Source: an uncultured bacterium
GTDB taxonomy: Bacteria > Bacillota > Clostridia > Lachnospirales > Lachnospiraceae
Assembly (NCBI GenBank): GCA_947243845.1
Contig: CAMXIF010000005.1
Coordinates: 1 to 64,000, forward strand
Reading direction: 5' to 3'
DNA: 64,000 nt
In this document: piece by piece, positions 29,066-39,240 of the stretch
How the letters are laid out: the number at the start of each line of letters is the position of its first letter
How positions within the stretch are numbered: position 1 is the first letter of the stretch
Made by a program: the position numbers and the translations under genes
Notes under the pieces: model-generated
The model's input: only the letters and a program-made list of their open reading frames with translations
Databases searched by the model: none
Told to the model about the DNA's origin: nothing

Positions 29066-30013
29066 ATGCGCAGGGAAGAACTTTTACGTATGTTTCCGGA
29101 AAAGATGAGGCACCGGTGGCAGGAGACGGCGGATTTATGTGGCAGTCTGCAGGAAATAAGGTTTCGGGCTGGGCAGCCGGTGATTGTAGTTGTCGGAGGC
29201 AGGGAGAAGTTTGTGGATATGGAAGGGCGGATTGTGGACAGGCAGGATGCCGGAGCCAGAATCACGGGGCAGGAAATAGAAGAGATAATCCAGCATTTGT
29301 GCCAGTATTCACTCTATGCTTTTGCTGATGAGATCAGACAGGGATTTCTCACAATACAGGGCGGACACCGAGTGGGAATGGCAGGACAGGTTATCTTAGA
29401 AGATACAGGGCACATCAGAAATATAAAATACATACGTTATTTAAATATCCGTATTGCCAATCAAATAAAGGGGGCGGCAGATCCGGTACTTCCTTTCCTC
29501 TATGAGAAGGGCAGGGTGAACAATACGCTTCTGATTTCTCCGCCGGGAGGGGGTAAGACGACTATGCTGCGGGATATAATCAGGCAGATTTCGGACGGAA
29601 CGGTATACGGACAAGGTGTGAATGTCGGTGTTGTGGATGAGCGTTCAGAGATTGCGGGAAGTTATATGGGAATTCCGCAGAATGATGTGGGAAGCCGGAC
29701 GGATGTGCTGGACGGTTGTCCCAAGGCGGAAGGTATGATGATGTTGATCCGGTCGATGGCGCCACAGGTGATTGCCGTGGATGAACTGGGGAACAGCAGA
29801 GATATGGAGGCGCTGCAGATGGCGTGCAGCTGCGGTTGTAAATTGATGGCAACGATTCATGGCAGTTCTCTCTCAGAGATTCGGAATAAAAAGTACATGT
29901 GTTGTGTGATTGAGGAAGGGCAGTTTGACAGATACGTGGTATTAAAACGTGCAAATGGGAATTGTGTCATTGAAGGAGTCTATGACAGAGAAGGAAAACC
30001 ATGTATAAGATAG
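29066..30013 (+). CDS. spoIIIAA: Stage III sporulation protein AA
   Basis: ISPPGGGKTTMLRDIIRQIS; first gene of the eight-gene spoIIIA order. Confidence 0.95.
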   Translation: MRREELLRMFPEKMRHRWQETADLCGSLQEIRFRAGQPVIVVVGGREKFVDMEGRIVDRQDAGARITGQEIEEIIQHLCQYSLYAFADEIRQGFLTIQGGHRVGMAGQVILEDTGHIRNIKYIRYLNIRIANQIKGAADPVLPFLYEKGRVNNTLLISPPGGGKTTMLRDIIRQISDGTVYGQGVNVGVVDERSEIAGSYMGIPQNDVGSRTDVLDGCPKAEGMMMLIRSMAPQVIAVDELGNSRDMEALQMACSCGCKLMATIHGSSLSEIRNKKYMCCVIEEGQFDRYVVLKRANGNCVIEGVYDREGKPCIR

Positions 30014-30519
30014 TGGGAATCTTCTGCATCCTGACTGGCTGTATGGGACTTGGCAGACTAAAAGTAAGGCAGGAGAAGGAACGGATCAGACATTTGCGGG
30101 AATTGATACGCATCATACGCAGGATGCAGGATGAAATCAGTTATGGAAAGCATACACTGCCAGAAATCTGCCTGATTCTTGTAGACAATGTAGACAGTTG
30201 TTATGCGCCCTATTTCAGAGAGATCCACAGGCAGGTGCTGCAAGGGGATGGGACAGGACTGAAGGAAGTCTGGGGAGAACAGATGGGAACATGTCTGCAA
30301 AATCTGCCCCTGCAGGAGGATGAAAGAGATATTATCCGTCAACTGCCGGCCTGCCTGGGTCTGCAGGAAGAGACGCGTCAGGCATTGGGGTTCGAGCAGG
30401 CTGTCAGATTGCTGTCCGGGAAATGTCAGAAGGCGGAAGAAACCTATGAGAATAAATCAAAAATGATACGCAGTGTCAGTATATTGGCAGGGTTGCTTTT
30501 ATCGATTCTGTTGTTATGA
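30001..30519 (+). CDS. spoIIIAB: Stage III sporulation protein AB
   Basis: Size, position, N-terminal TM-like MYKIVGIFCILTGCMGLG. Confidence 0.9.
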   Translation: MYKIVGIFCILTGCMGLGRLKVRQEKERIRHLRELIRIIRRMQDEISYGKHTLPEICLILVDNVDSCYAPYFREIHRQVLQGDGTGLKEVWGEQMGTCLQNLPLQEDERDIIRQLPACLGLQEETRQALGFEQAVRLLSGKCQKAEETYENKSKMIRSVSILAGLLLSILLL

Positions 30520-30540
30520 GGAAACTGGTGAGGAGGATTC

Positions 30541-30735
30541 ATGAATATAAGTCTGATTTTCAAGATAGCGGCGGTAGGTATCTTGGTGACAATATTAAAT
30601 CAAGTTTTAAAGTATAGCGGCAGAGAGGAACATGCTTTTCTAATTAGCCTGGCAGGATTAATTCTTGTTTTAACTTGGATCATTCCTTATATTTATGACC
30701 TGTTTCTAATGGTGCAGGAATTGTTTGCCATGTAG
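30541..30735 (+). CDS. spoIIIAC: Stage III sporulation protein AC
   Basis: 64 aa, IFKIAAVGILVTILNQVLKYSGREEHAF. Confidence 0.95.
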   Translation: MNISLIFKIAAVGILVTILNQVLKYSGREEHAFLISLAGLILVLTWIIPYIYDLFLMVQELFAM

Positions 30736-30760
30736 GGAAGGGTGAAGGACGAAAACTGAT

Positions 30761-31147
30761 ATGGATATGGTTAAGATTGGGCTGATAGGCATTGTGGGCG
30801 TGCTATTTGCGGTGTCTGTAAAAAGTTATAAGGCAGAGTATGGTATCTATATCGCTGTTGCCGTCTGCCTTATTATCTTGGAATATATCGTACGTTATTT
30901 TATAAATATATTGACAGGGATGGAGCAGATTCGGGGATATCTGAACGAGAACTATCAGTTTCTCGCACTGCTTTTAAAGGCTGTGGGGGCCACATATGCC
31001 TGTGAATTTTGTGCCGGCATCTGTAAAGATGCCGGATATGGAGGTGTTGCCGGACAAGTTGAGATGCTGGGGAAACTTTATATTCTTTCTGTGGGGATGC
31101 CAGTGCTTCTGGCTCTGATGGAAAATATACAGGCGCTTGCCGGGTGA
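30761..31147 (+). CDS. spoIIIAD: Stage III sporulation protein AD
   Basis: LLLKAVGATYACEFCAGICKDAGYGGVAGQVEMLGK. Confidence 0.95.
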   Translation: MDMVKIGLIGIVGVLFAVSVKSYKAEYGIYIAVAVCLIILEYIVRYFINILTGMEQIRGYLNENYQFLALLLKAVGATYACEFCAGICKDAGYGGVAGQVEMLGKLYILSVGMPVLLALMENIQALAG

Positions 31148-31161
31148 GGAGGTAAAGTCAT

Positions 31162-32226
31162 ATGGTGGAAGGAGGCGTTGTGTGGGATGAATTGGAGATG
31201 GACGCGGTTTCCATAGATTTGGGACAACTGTTCCCGGAATTTACCTTTGATGGCGAGGAAGTGTTCTCCTGTGTTATGCAGGGAAAGCTGTGGGATGCCC
31301 TAAAGCTGCTGGGAAATGGAATAACAGGTGCAATACAATATCAGAAAGAAGAACTGCAAATCCTGTTTTTGACCATTATTATTCTGGGGATTGCTGCGGC
31401 GCTTTTTTCTAATTTTGCAGACCTTTTCAAAGATCATCAGGTATCGGATCTGGCTTTTTATTTTGTCTATCTGCTATTGATAGCGGTGCTCCTTAAGTTT
31501 TTTGTGGAGGCAGCCGGTACGGTACAGGAGATTCTGCATGGTGTTACAGGCTTTATCCGGCTGTATATCCCTACCTATATGATTGTAGTGGGAAGTACTT
31601 CGGGTCTGGCCTCTGCTTCGGCATATTATCATTTGTTGTTGGTTGTAGTCTATTTTATAGAGTGGGGATATCTGTCGGTTCTTTTGCCGTTGGTCTACGG
31701 TTATGTGCTTCTGACGGTCATCAACGGTATCTGGATGGAAGAAAAGCTGGGACTCCTGCTGGAATTGATTGAGAAGGTGATAGGCGGTAGCATCAAGGTG
31801 ACACTGGGAATTATTACAGGATTCAGTCTTCTGCAGGCTATGATATCACCTGTTATAGATTCTTTGCAGTCAACGGCGCTTAAAAAGGCGATGTCAGCAA
31901 TACCCGGTATAGGAGGATTAACGGAGGGGATGTTTGAGATGGTGGTTGGATCCGCAGTGCTTGTCAAGAACAGTATTGGTATCTATATTACGCTGGTACT
32001 GATTGGCTTGTGCGGCATACCGATTTTGAAACTGACCCTGTTGTCCTGTGTGGTCAAACTGAGTGCGGCATTGATCGGCATAGTCAGTGACAAACGCATG
32101 ACGGGCTGTGCCAACCGGGTGGGCGATGGTCATTTGATGTTGTTAAAGATCGTGTTTGCTTCTGTAGGAATGTTTGTTATTCAGATAGCGATTATTACCT
32201 ATACGACAGGCAGATATATGATGTGA
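31162..32226 (+). CDS. spoIIIAE: Stage III sporulation protein AE
   Basis: Polytopic; order in operon; ALKKAMSAIPGIGGLTEGMFEMVVGSAVLVKNSIG. Confidence 0.95.
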   Translation: MVEGGVVWDELEMDAVSIDLGQLFPEFTFDGEEVFSCVMQGKLWDALKLLGNGITGAIQYQKEELQILFLTIIILGIAAALFSNFADLFKDHQVSDLAFYFVYLLLIAVLLKFFVEAAGTVQEILHGVTGFIRLYIPTYMIVVGSTSGLASASAYYHLLLVVVYFIEWGYLSVLLPLVYGYVLLTVINGIWMEEKLGLLLELIEKVIGGSIKVTLGIITGFSLLQAMISPVIDSLQSTALKKAMSAIPGIGGLTEGMFEMVVGSAVLVKNSIGIYITLVLIGLCGIPILKLTLLSCVVKLSAALIGIVSDKRMTGCANRVGDGHLMLLKIVFASVGMFVIQIAIITYTTGRYMM

Positions 32227-32289
32227 GGAAGAGGCGGCAGTTACGAAAAAGGAGTGGGCGGGAATGGCAGACGAGGAGAGGGGTAAGGT

Positions 32290-32883
32290 ATGATGCTTGA
32301 ATCTATCAGGGAAATAGGTCTCTTTATGATTGCCGCTCAGGCAGTCATACATTTTGCACCCGGCAGACAGTATGAAAAGTATATCAAATTAATATCAAGC
32401 GTTATAGTATTGTTTTTGTTTATACGACCCTTTATTGCCGCGCAGGATAAGTTGGAGATGGAGTGGCAGACAGGGATGGAGCAGATTTTGCAGAATTATG
32501 AGGCGGAAGATCTCTGGCAGGAGGCAGGCAGGAGCGCAGAGGATATGGCGTTGGAACAGTTGGAGCAGGAAATAAAATTTAGATTAGATCATGCCATTGC
32601 GGATGAGGCTTATTGTGTGAATATTGTATCGCTGGTATTTGAAGAGGGTGACAGCGCTCAAACAGGCGCGGAGGAGAGTGGATTACAGCTTGAAAAGGTG
32701 TCGGTTGTGATGGCGCCAAGAGGAGAAGAGACAATAACACCTGTTCTTGTAGAGGATATTGTGATTGGGAAGGAAGGCGGACAGGAAAAGGAAGAGACAG
32801 CTTTAAAGTATCAGGAGGTTTTTGCTGAAATTCTTGGTATCGTACCGGATGGCGTGGAGGTGACCTGTGTTGGAGGATGGTAA
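32290..32883 (+). CDS. spoIIIAF: Stage III sporulation protein AF
   Basis: Position and N-terminal YEKYIKLISSVIVLFLFIRPF. Confidence 0.9.
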   Translation: MMLESIREIGLFMIAAQAVIHFAPGRQYEKYIKLISSVIVLFLFIRPFIAAQDKLEMEWQTGMEQILQNYEAEDLWQEAGRSAEDMALEQLEQEIKFRLDHAIADEAYCVNIVSLVFEEGDSAQTGAEESGLQLEKVSVVMAPRGEETITPVLVEDIVIGKEGGQEKEETALKYQEVFAEILGIVPDGVEVTCVGGW

Positions 32884-33484
32884 AAAGCTGTTTGAGAAGC
32901 TGACGGGTGGAAAGAAACTTCGTAAAGACCAGTGCCTGATCGTGATACTCCTGGGGATTCTTTTGTGCGTGATTTCTCTTCCTGTTGAAAAAAACACAAC
33001 AATGTCCGGTATATCGGACAATGAAAGTGATAAGATAGGCGAACAAAAACAGTCCGCCGTAGATGAACGGAGTGTAGATTACGTGGAGAACTGGGAGAAG
33101 AAGCTGGAGGAATCGCTTCTATATATAGAAGGAGCCGGCCAGGTGAAAGTTTTGATCACGCTGAAAGAATCAGAACAGAAAATACTGGCGAAGGATGGAA
33201 TGGAAGATAGTACGGAGACAGCGGAGGCAGATGCAGCAGGCGGCAGCCGCAGGACAGTGCAGAACAGGATAGAGAAAAAGACGATTTATACAATGGATGA
33301 GAAAGGGCGGGAGGTTCCCTATGTGGTCAAGACCATGATGCCGGAAGTGGAGGGTGTTGTGGTGATTGCACAGGGGGCAGACCAGCCGGAGGTACGCCAA
33401 AATATAATCGAAGCAATTCAGGTATTATTTGATATAGACATGAATAAAATAACAATAGTTAAGATGAAAAACAATAATCAGTGA
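32867..33484 (+). CDS. spoIIIAG: Stage III sporulation protein AG
   Basis: LEESLLYIEGAGQVKVLITLKES...PEVEGVVVIAQGADQPEVRQNIIEAIQVLFDI. Confidence 0.95.
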   Translation: MLEDGKKLFEKLTGGKKLRKDQCLIVILLGILLCVISLPVEKNTTMSGISDNESDKIGEQKQSAVDERSVDYVENWEKKLEESLLYIEGAGQVKVLITLKESEQKILAKDGMEDSTETAEADAAGGSRRTVQNRIEKKTIYTMDEKGREVPYVVKTMMPEVEGVVVIAQGADQPEVRQNIIEAIQVLFDIDMNKITIVKMKNNNQ

Positions 33485-33497
33485 AGGGGAGAAGAAA

Positions 33498-34214
33498 TTG
33501 AAAAATATGATCAAGAAGAACCAAATGATGATCACGGCGCTTGCAATCATGATTGCGGTAGCAGGTTATTTGAATTTTGCAGGCACGAAGGTGACAGATG
33601 AAGAGATTATGTCCGTGAGCGGGACTGTTACCACAGATGGCGGTTCAGGTATTATCAGAACTGAGGAAGAGTCGGATTATTCAGCGCTGATGGATTTGTC
33701 AGAGGAAGATTTTGCGCAGGCTTCCGGTGACATTGAGAGCCTTGACGAGGATGTTACCATGGTGGACAGCGGTAATGTGGATGAAGAATTGGCTGAGGCG
33801 CTGGCAGAAGAGCAGATGGATGAAGTGCCGGGGGAGGCAGTGTTTACTTCGGCAGGCATGAATTCTGAATTATCTGGTGCGAAGCTGCAGAAGGAACAGA
33901 CCAGGGCACAGAACAAAGAGACGCTCCTAGAGATTATCAACAATGCGAATATCAGTGAGGCACAGAAGCAGGAAGCTGTCAATAATATGATTTCCATGAC
34001 GGATGTGGCGGAAAAGGAGACGGCGGCAGAAATTCTTCTGGAAGCCAAGGGTTTTAGTGATGCTGTGGTCAGCATTGATGGTGAAAGCGTGGATGTGGTG
34101 GTTAATACCGATGAACTCACAGAGGCGCAGCGTGCGCAGATTGAGGATATCGTAATCCGCAAGACCGGGGTTAGCGCGGACGCGGTTATCATCAGCACAG
34201 TGGATGCGGATTAG
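33498..34214 (+). CDS. spoIIIAH: Stage III sporulation protein AH
   Basis: SpoIIIAH-like: N-terminal TM, LLEAKGFSDAVVSIDGESVDVVVNTDELTEAQRAQIEDIV. Confidence 0.95.
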   Translation: MKNMIKKNQMMITALAIMIAVAGYLNFAGTKVTDEEIMSVSGTVTTDGGSGIIRTEEESDYSALMDLSEEDFAQASGDIESLDEDVTMVDSGNVDEELAEALAEEQMDEVPGEAVFTSAGMNSELSGAKLQKEQTRAQNKETLLEIINNANISEAQKQEAVNNMISMTDVAEKETAAEILLEAKGFSDAVVSIDGESVDVVVNTDELTEAQRAQIEDIVIRKTGVSADAVIISTVDAD

Positions 34215-34346
34215 TGACACAAAAGCGATGGAAATGTCAGTGCGGTAACAAGTAGGTGCATTGCAAATGATTTTATGGTACTATATATTCGTATGGCATT
34301 TTGCGGCCTTATGGTACTGTAAGATCATAGGATATGGAGGCAAAAG

Positions 34347-35504
34347 ATGAAGAGAGTTTTTTTGATCGTATTAGATAGCTTTGGAATCGGAGAGATGGAG
34401 GATGCAGAGGCGTACGGGGATAAAGGAACGAATACCCTGCGGTCTGTGTCCTCAAGCTCTGCTTTTTCCATGCCCAATTTGGCGGCATTGGGACTTTTCA
34501 ATATAGACGGAGTTACCTGCAGAGAAGGCGTGCAGGCACCGCAGGCCAGAATTGCCCGTATGAAGGAGGCATCCAAAGGAAAGGATACCACCATAGGGCA
34601 TTGGGAGATTGCAGGTATCTTATCCTCCCAGCCGCTGCCCACCTATCCGGAAGGGTTTCCGGAGGAAATTCTGGCAGCGTTTAGACAGGCAACCGGGAGA
34701 GGTGTCCTGTGCAACAAACCTTATTCCGGCACGGAGGTAATCAGGGATTATGGTGATGAGCATGTGAGAACGGGTGACCTGATTGTTTATACTTCGGCGG
34801 ACAGCGTGTTTCAGATTGCGGCGCATGAGGACGTGGTGCCGGTGGAAACCCTGTATGAGTATTGTAAAATGGCGAGAGAAATCCTTCAGGGCAGACACGG
34901 AGTGGGGAGGGTGATTGCCAGGCCTTTTATCGGAGAAAATGGCAATTATACGAGAACTCCCAGAAGACATGATTTTTCTTTGGAACCGCCGGCTGTAACG
35001 ATGTTAGATCAGCTTAAGGACGCCGGCAGGGATGTGATATCTGTAGGGAAAATCAAGGATATTTTTGCGGGCAGAGGGATTACGGAAGCTGTCTATACGA
35101 AAGGAAATGAGGAGGGAATCGAAAGGACTCTGGAATATCTGGAACGGGATTTTGAGGGACTTTGCTTTGTCAATCTGGTAGATTATGATATGCTTTACGG
35201 ACATCGAAACGATGTTGACGGCTATGCCAGGGCGCTTACTTATTTTGACGAACAGCTTCTGGAGATGCTGCGCAGGCTGCGGGAAGATGATATTCTGATG
35301 ATCACGGCAGATCATGGTTGTGATCCGGGATATACGGTGTCAACAGATCATTCCAGGGAACATACGCCGTTTCTGATGTATGGAGAGAAGGTAACACCGG
35401 GTAATCTGGGCACCAGAGAGACTTTTGCAGATATTGGGGCAACGGTGCTTGCCTGTTTTGGAATAGAACCCAAATTTAGCGGAACATCTATGCTGGAAGC
35501 ATAA
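34347..35504 (+). CDS. deoB: Phosphopentomutase
   Basis: VFLIVLDSFGIGEMEDAEAYGDKGTNTL...TTIGHWEIAG...ITADHGCDP. Confidence 0.97.
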   Translation: MKRVFLIVLDSFGIGEMEDAEAYGDKGTNTLRSVSSSSAFSMPNLAALGLFNIDGVTCREGVQAPQARIARMKEASKGKDTTIGHWEIAGILSSQPLPTYPEGFPEEILAAFRQATGRGVLCNKPYSGTEVIRDYGDEHVRTGDLIVYTSADSVFQIAAHEDVVPVETLYEYCKMAREILQGRHGVGRVIARPFIGENGNYTRTPRRHDFSLEPPAVTMLDQLKDAGRDVISVGKIKDIFAGRGITEAVYTKGNEEGIERTLEYLERDFEGLCFVNLVDYDMLYGHRNDVDGYARALTYFDEQLLEMLRRLREDDILMITADHGCDPGYTVSTDHSREHTPFLMYGEKVTPGNLGTRETFADIGATVLACFGIEPKFSGTSMLEA

Positions 35505-35520
35505 TCTGGAGGATAAAAAC

Positions 35521-37113
35521 GTGAGTAATTATGCGGACGAAATTAACAAAAGAAGAACTTTTGCGATCATATCGCACCCGGACGCGGGTAAGACAACCCT
35601 AACTGAGAAATTCCTGTTATATGGGGGCGCCATCAATCTGGCGGGCAGTGTCAAAGGCAAGGCCACAGCCAGACATGCCGTTTCGGACTGGATGGAGATA
35701 GAGAAGGAGAGAGGTATCTCTGTCACTTCCTCGGTGTTACAGTTCGAATATGGCGGTTTTTGCATCAACATTCTCGATACACCGGGACACCAGGACTTTT
35801 CGGAGGACACTTACAGAACACTGATGGCGGCGGATTCTGCGGTAATGGTTATAGATGCGTCCAAGGGTGTGGAAGCTCAGACGCGTAAGCTTTTTAAGGT
35901 ATGCGTGATGCGCCATATTCCTATCTTTACATTCATCAACAAGATGGACAGGGATGCCAATGATACATTTGAACTTTTGGACGATATCGAAAAGGAATTA
36001 GGGATTGCGACTTGTCCGATTAACTGGCCCATCGGTTCCGGTAAGAACTTTCAAGGTGTCTATGAGAGAGAGACCAAGTGTGTCATTACCTATTCGGATA
36101 CAGAGAAAGGCACAAAAGAGGGACATGCCACCAGAATTCCGGTCTCGGAGGAAGAAGCATTAAAAGCGCAGATCGGGGAAGCCAACATGGCGCAGCTTAT
36201 GGAGGAGATCGAACTTTTGGACGGCGCCAGTGCACCCTACGACCTTGGGCAGATTCAAGCCGGTGATCTGACTCCTGTATTTTTTGGTTCGGCGTTGACG
36301 AATTTTGGTGTGGAAATCTTTTTGCAGCACTTTCTGAAAATGACGACTACACCTCTTGCGCGTAAGGCGGATATTGGGCTGATCGATCCGGTGGAACATG
36401 ATTTTTCTGCCTTTGTCTTTAAGATTCAGGCTAATATGAATAAAGCACATCGTGACAGGATAGCCTTTATGAGGATTTGTTCCGGCAAGTTTGATGTGAC
36501 TGAGGAAGTACGGCATGTGCAGGGCGGGAAGGTGCTGCGCCTGTCCCAGCCGCAGCAGATTATGGCGGATGAGAGAAAGATTTTAAGCGAGGCTTATGCG
36601 GGGGATATCATCGGTGTGTTCGATCCGGGCATATTCTCTATCGGAGATACTATCTGTATGCCGAAGGAAGAGTTTGCCTACGAAGGAATCCCTACATTTG
36701 CACCGGAGCATTTTGCAAGAGTCAGGCAGATGGATACGATGAAGAGAAAACAGTTTGTCAAGGGAATTACGCAGATTGCACAGGAAGGCGCTATTCAGAT
36801 TTTTCAGGAGTTTAATACCGGTATGGAGGAGATTATAGTGGGTGTAGTCGGTGTATTGCAGTTTGATGTCCTCAAATACCGTCTGGAAAACGAATATAAT
36901 GTGGAGATTAAACTGGAGAATCTGCCCTATGAACATATCAGGTGGATTGAAAACAAGGAGATTGATCTGGACAAGCTGACAGGAACTTCCGATATGAAGA
37001 AGATTAAGGATTTGAAAGGGAATCCCCTCTTGTTGTTTGTCAATCCATGGAGTATTGGTATGACGCTGGATCGAAATGAAGGATTGGTTTTGTCGGAGTT
37101 TGGCAGGAATTAG
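35521..37113 (+). CDS. prfC: Peptide chain release factor 3
   Basis: RTFAIISHPDAGKTTLTEKFLLYGGAI...DTPGHQDFSEDTYRTLMAADSAVMVIDASKGVE; GTG start. Confidence 0.97.
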   Translation: MSNYADEINKRRTFAIISHPDAGKTTLTEKFLLYGGAINLAGSVKGKATARHAVSDWMEIEKERGISVTSSVLQFEYGGFCINILDTPGHQDFSEDTYRTLMAADSAVMVIDASKGVEAQTRKLFKVCVMRHIPIFTFINKMDRDANDTFELLDDIEKELGIATCPINWPIGSGKNFQGVYERETKCVITYSDTEKGTKEGHATRIPVSEEEALKAQIGEANMAQLMEEIELLDGASAPYDLGQIQAGDLTPVFFGSALTNFGVEIFLQHFLKMTTTPLARKADIGLIDPVEHDFSAFVFKIQANMNKAHRDRIAFMRICSGKFDVTEEVRHVQGGKVLRLSQPQQIMADERKILSEAYAGDIIGVFDPGIFSIGDTICMPKEEFAYEGIPTFAPEHFARVRQMDTMKRKQFVKGITQIAQEGAIQIFQEFNTGMEEIIVGVVGVLQFDVLKYRLENEYNVEIKLENLPYEHIRWIENKEIDLDKLTGTSDMKKIKDLKGNPLLLFVNPWSIGMTLDRNEGLVLSEFGRN

Positions 37114-37122
37114 AAGACGAGT

Positions 37123-38352
37123 TTGGGAAATCTGCTACAAGGAGAGCATAGGCTGATGAGAAGGACAGGAGTATTATTAATAGGGATGTTGACGCTGATC
37201 GGTGCATTGGCCTATGCCTGGCATCGCCAGCCCCATGAGGTGAGTGATCTGTATCTGCAGGCTGATATGGGGGCGGAGCAGACAGAATATGAGAGTTCGG
37301 AACAGGTGATCCGCCAGGATGACGCACAGATTCAGGTGTCACTGGAAAACTGTTATGCCTATCAGATGCTGTCTGAGGAAGAACGGATTGTTTATCTGGA
37401 GATTCTGGATGCGCTGGTGAACTTCAGACAGGAAGTAAAGCTGTCCATTTTTGATAAAGAAAAGATTGCCCATATATTTCAGTGTGTGTTAAATGATCAT
37501 CCGGAAATTTTTTATGTGGATGGGTATAGCTATACGGAATATACATTGGGAGATGTGCTCAAAAAGGTAACTTTTACCGGAACGTACCATTTCACGCAGA
37601 GTGAAGTAGCCGAAAAGCAGACACAGATAGATAATTATGTAAACCAATGTCTGGCAGGAATGCCGAAGGATGCAAATGAGTATGAGAAGGTGAAATATAT
37701 ATATGAATATTTGATCCATCATACGGACTATGACGCTGCGGCGCAGGACAATCAGAATATCTGCTCCGTGTTTATTGAGGGCAGGTCTGTCTGCCAGGGA
37801 TATGCCAAGGCCACACAGTATCTGTTGAACCAGGCAGATATTTTTGCCACGCTGGTGCTGGGCAGGGTGATCGGCGGAGAGGGACATGCCTGGAATCTGG
37901 TGAGGATAGATGGGGAATACTATTATGTGGACGCCACCTGGGGTGACGCCTCTTATCAGGCAGTCGGCGGCAGGGGAAGTTATCCGGAAGAGAAGATACC
38001 GACCATTAATTATGATTATCTGTGTGTGACCACCAAACAGCTGGAACTGACACACACGTTGGACAATGTGGTGGATTTGCCGGAGTGTACCGCTCTGGAA
38101 GCAAATTATTATGTGCGGGAGGGCGTCTACTTTACGGAATGGGACGAGGAACGGCTGGAGCAGATTTTTGCTGATGGTTATGAGAAAGGAAATACTTATG
38201 TGACGTTGAAATGCGCTGATTATGAGACGTATCGACAAATGCAGACAGCGCTTATTTTGGAACAGGGGATTTTTCAGTATTTGGATTGTCCGGATGGTGC
38301 GGTGTCCTATACCGATAATGAGAAACAGTACAGTATGAGCTTCTGGCTTTAG
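37123..38352 (+). CDS. Transglutaminase-like domain protein with N-terminal membrane anchor
   Basis: GRSVCQGYAKATQYLLNQ...GHAWNLVRIDGEYYYVDATWGD; ORF start may be the internal ATG at MRRTGVLL. Confidence 0.85.
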   Translation: MGNLLQGEHRLMRRTGVLLIGMLTLIGALAYAWHRQPHEVSDLYLQADMGAEQTEYESSEQVIRQDDAQIQVSLENCYAYQMLSEEERIVYLEILDALVNFRQEVKLSIFDKEKIAHIFQCVLNDHPEIFYVDGYSYTEYTLGDVLKKVTFTGTYHFTQSEVAEKQTQIDNYVNQCLAGMPKDANEYEKVKYIYEYLIHHTDYDAAAQDNQNICSVFIEGRSVCQGYAKATQYLLNQADIFATLVLGRVIGGEGHAWNLVRIDGEYYYVDATWGDASYQAVGGRGSYPEEKIPTINYDYLCVTTKQLELTHTLDNVVDLPECTALEANYYVREGVYFTEWDEERLEQIFADGYEKGNTYVTLKCADYETYRQMQTALILEQGIFQYLDCPDGAVSYTDNEKQYSMSFWL

Positions 38353-38427
38353 ACGGAATAGGGCTAGGCAAAAAACAGAAATTTTGATATACTTAATCCA
38401 AATGAGAGAAAGGTATGGTTATTGCTT

Positions 38428-38814
38428 ATGGAACAGGAAACTACCAAAAATTCGTATGTGCTGAATGAAGATGAGAAATTCGGAACAGTTAAGATTGCCG
38501 ATGATGTGGTGGCTATGATCGCAGCCCTGGCAGCTACAGAGGTGGACGGAGTGGCAGCTATGGCAGGCAATATGACCAATGAACTGTTAAGCAGAGTCGG
38601 TGTCAAGAGTCTTTCTAAGGGCGCAAGAGTGGATGTGGCAAACAAGAAGGTTAAGGTGGAACTTGCCATTACCATGGAGTATGGATATAATATCCCGGCT
38701 ACCTGCCAGCGCGTACAGAACAGGGTGAAGGCGGCCATAGAGAACATGACGGGATTGGAAGTACTGGATGTGAATATTCGTATTGCAGGAATTAATGTGA
38801 CCAAAGATAAATAG
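38428..38814 (+). CDS. Asp23/Gls24 family protein
   Basis: GTVKIADDVVAMIAALAATEVDGVAAM...VQNRVKAAIENMTGLEVLDVNIRIAGI. Confidence 0.93.
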   Translation: MEQETTKNSYVLNEDEKFGTVKIADDVVAMIAALAATEVDGVAAMAGNMTNELLSRVGVKSLSKGARVDVANKKVKVELAITMEYGYNIPATCQRVQNRVKAAIENMTGLEVLDVNIRIAGINVTKDK

Positions 38815-38831
38815 GGCGGAGCTAAAAAGAT

Positions 38832-39227
38832 ATGAGCAGAAGAGAGTTGCGAGAGCAGATTTTTAAGCTGCTGTTTCGTGTGGAATTTAACAGGATGGAG
38901 GATATGCCGGAGCAGGAACAGCTCTTTTTTGAGGATGAACATGCGGCGCAGGAGGAAGATGCCGCTTATGTTTCCGATAAGTTCCGGAAGATTTCTGAGA
39001 AACTTTCAGAAATCGACAGCCAGTTAAACGAGAGGACGCAGGGGTGGGATACCACCAGGATGAGTAAAGTAGATCTGACGATCTTACGGCTTGGTGTCTA
39101 TGAAATCTGTTATGATGAAGACGTGCCTACGGGCGTGGCAATTAACGAGGCCGTGGAACTTGCCAAAAAATTCGGGCAGGATGCCTCGCCTGGATTTGTA
39201 AATGGTATTCTGGCCAAGTTTGCATAA
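38832..39227 (+). CDS. nusB: Transcription antitermination factor NusB
   Basis: MSRRELREQIFKLLFRVEF...VPTGVAINEAVELAKKFGQDASPGFVNGILAKF. Confidence 0.95.
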   Translation: MSRRELREQIFKLLFRVEFNRMEDMPEQEQLFFEDEHAAQEEDAAYVSDKFRKISEKLSEIDSQLNERTQGWDTTRMSKVDLTILRLGVYEICYDEDVPTGVAINEAVELAKKFGQDASPGFVNGILAKFA

Positions 39228-39240
39228 GGCAGGTACTGTT

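Noticed and set aside
29066-34214. spoIIIA operon as a possible novelty
   Set aside because: All eight genes are present in canonical order and size; ordinary sporulation operon.
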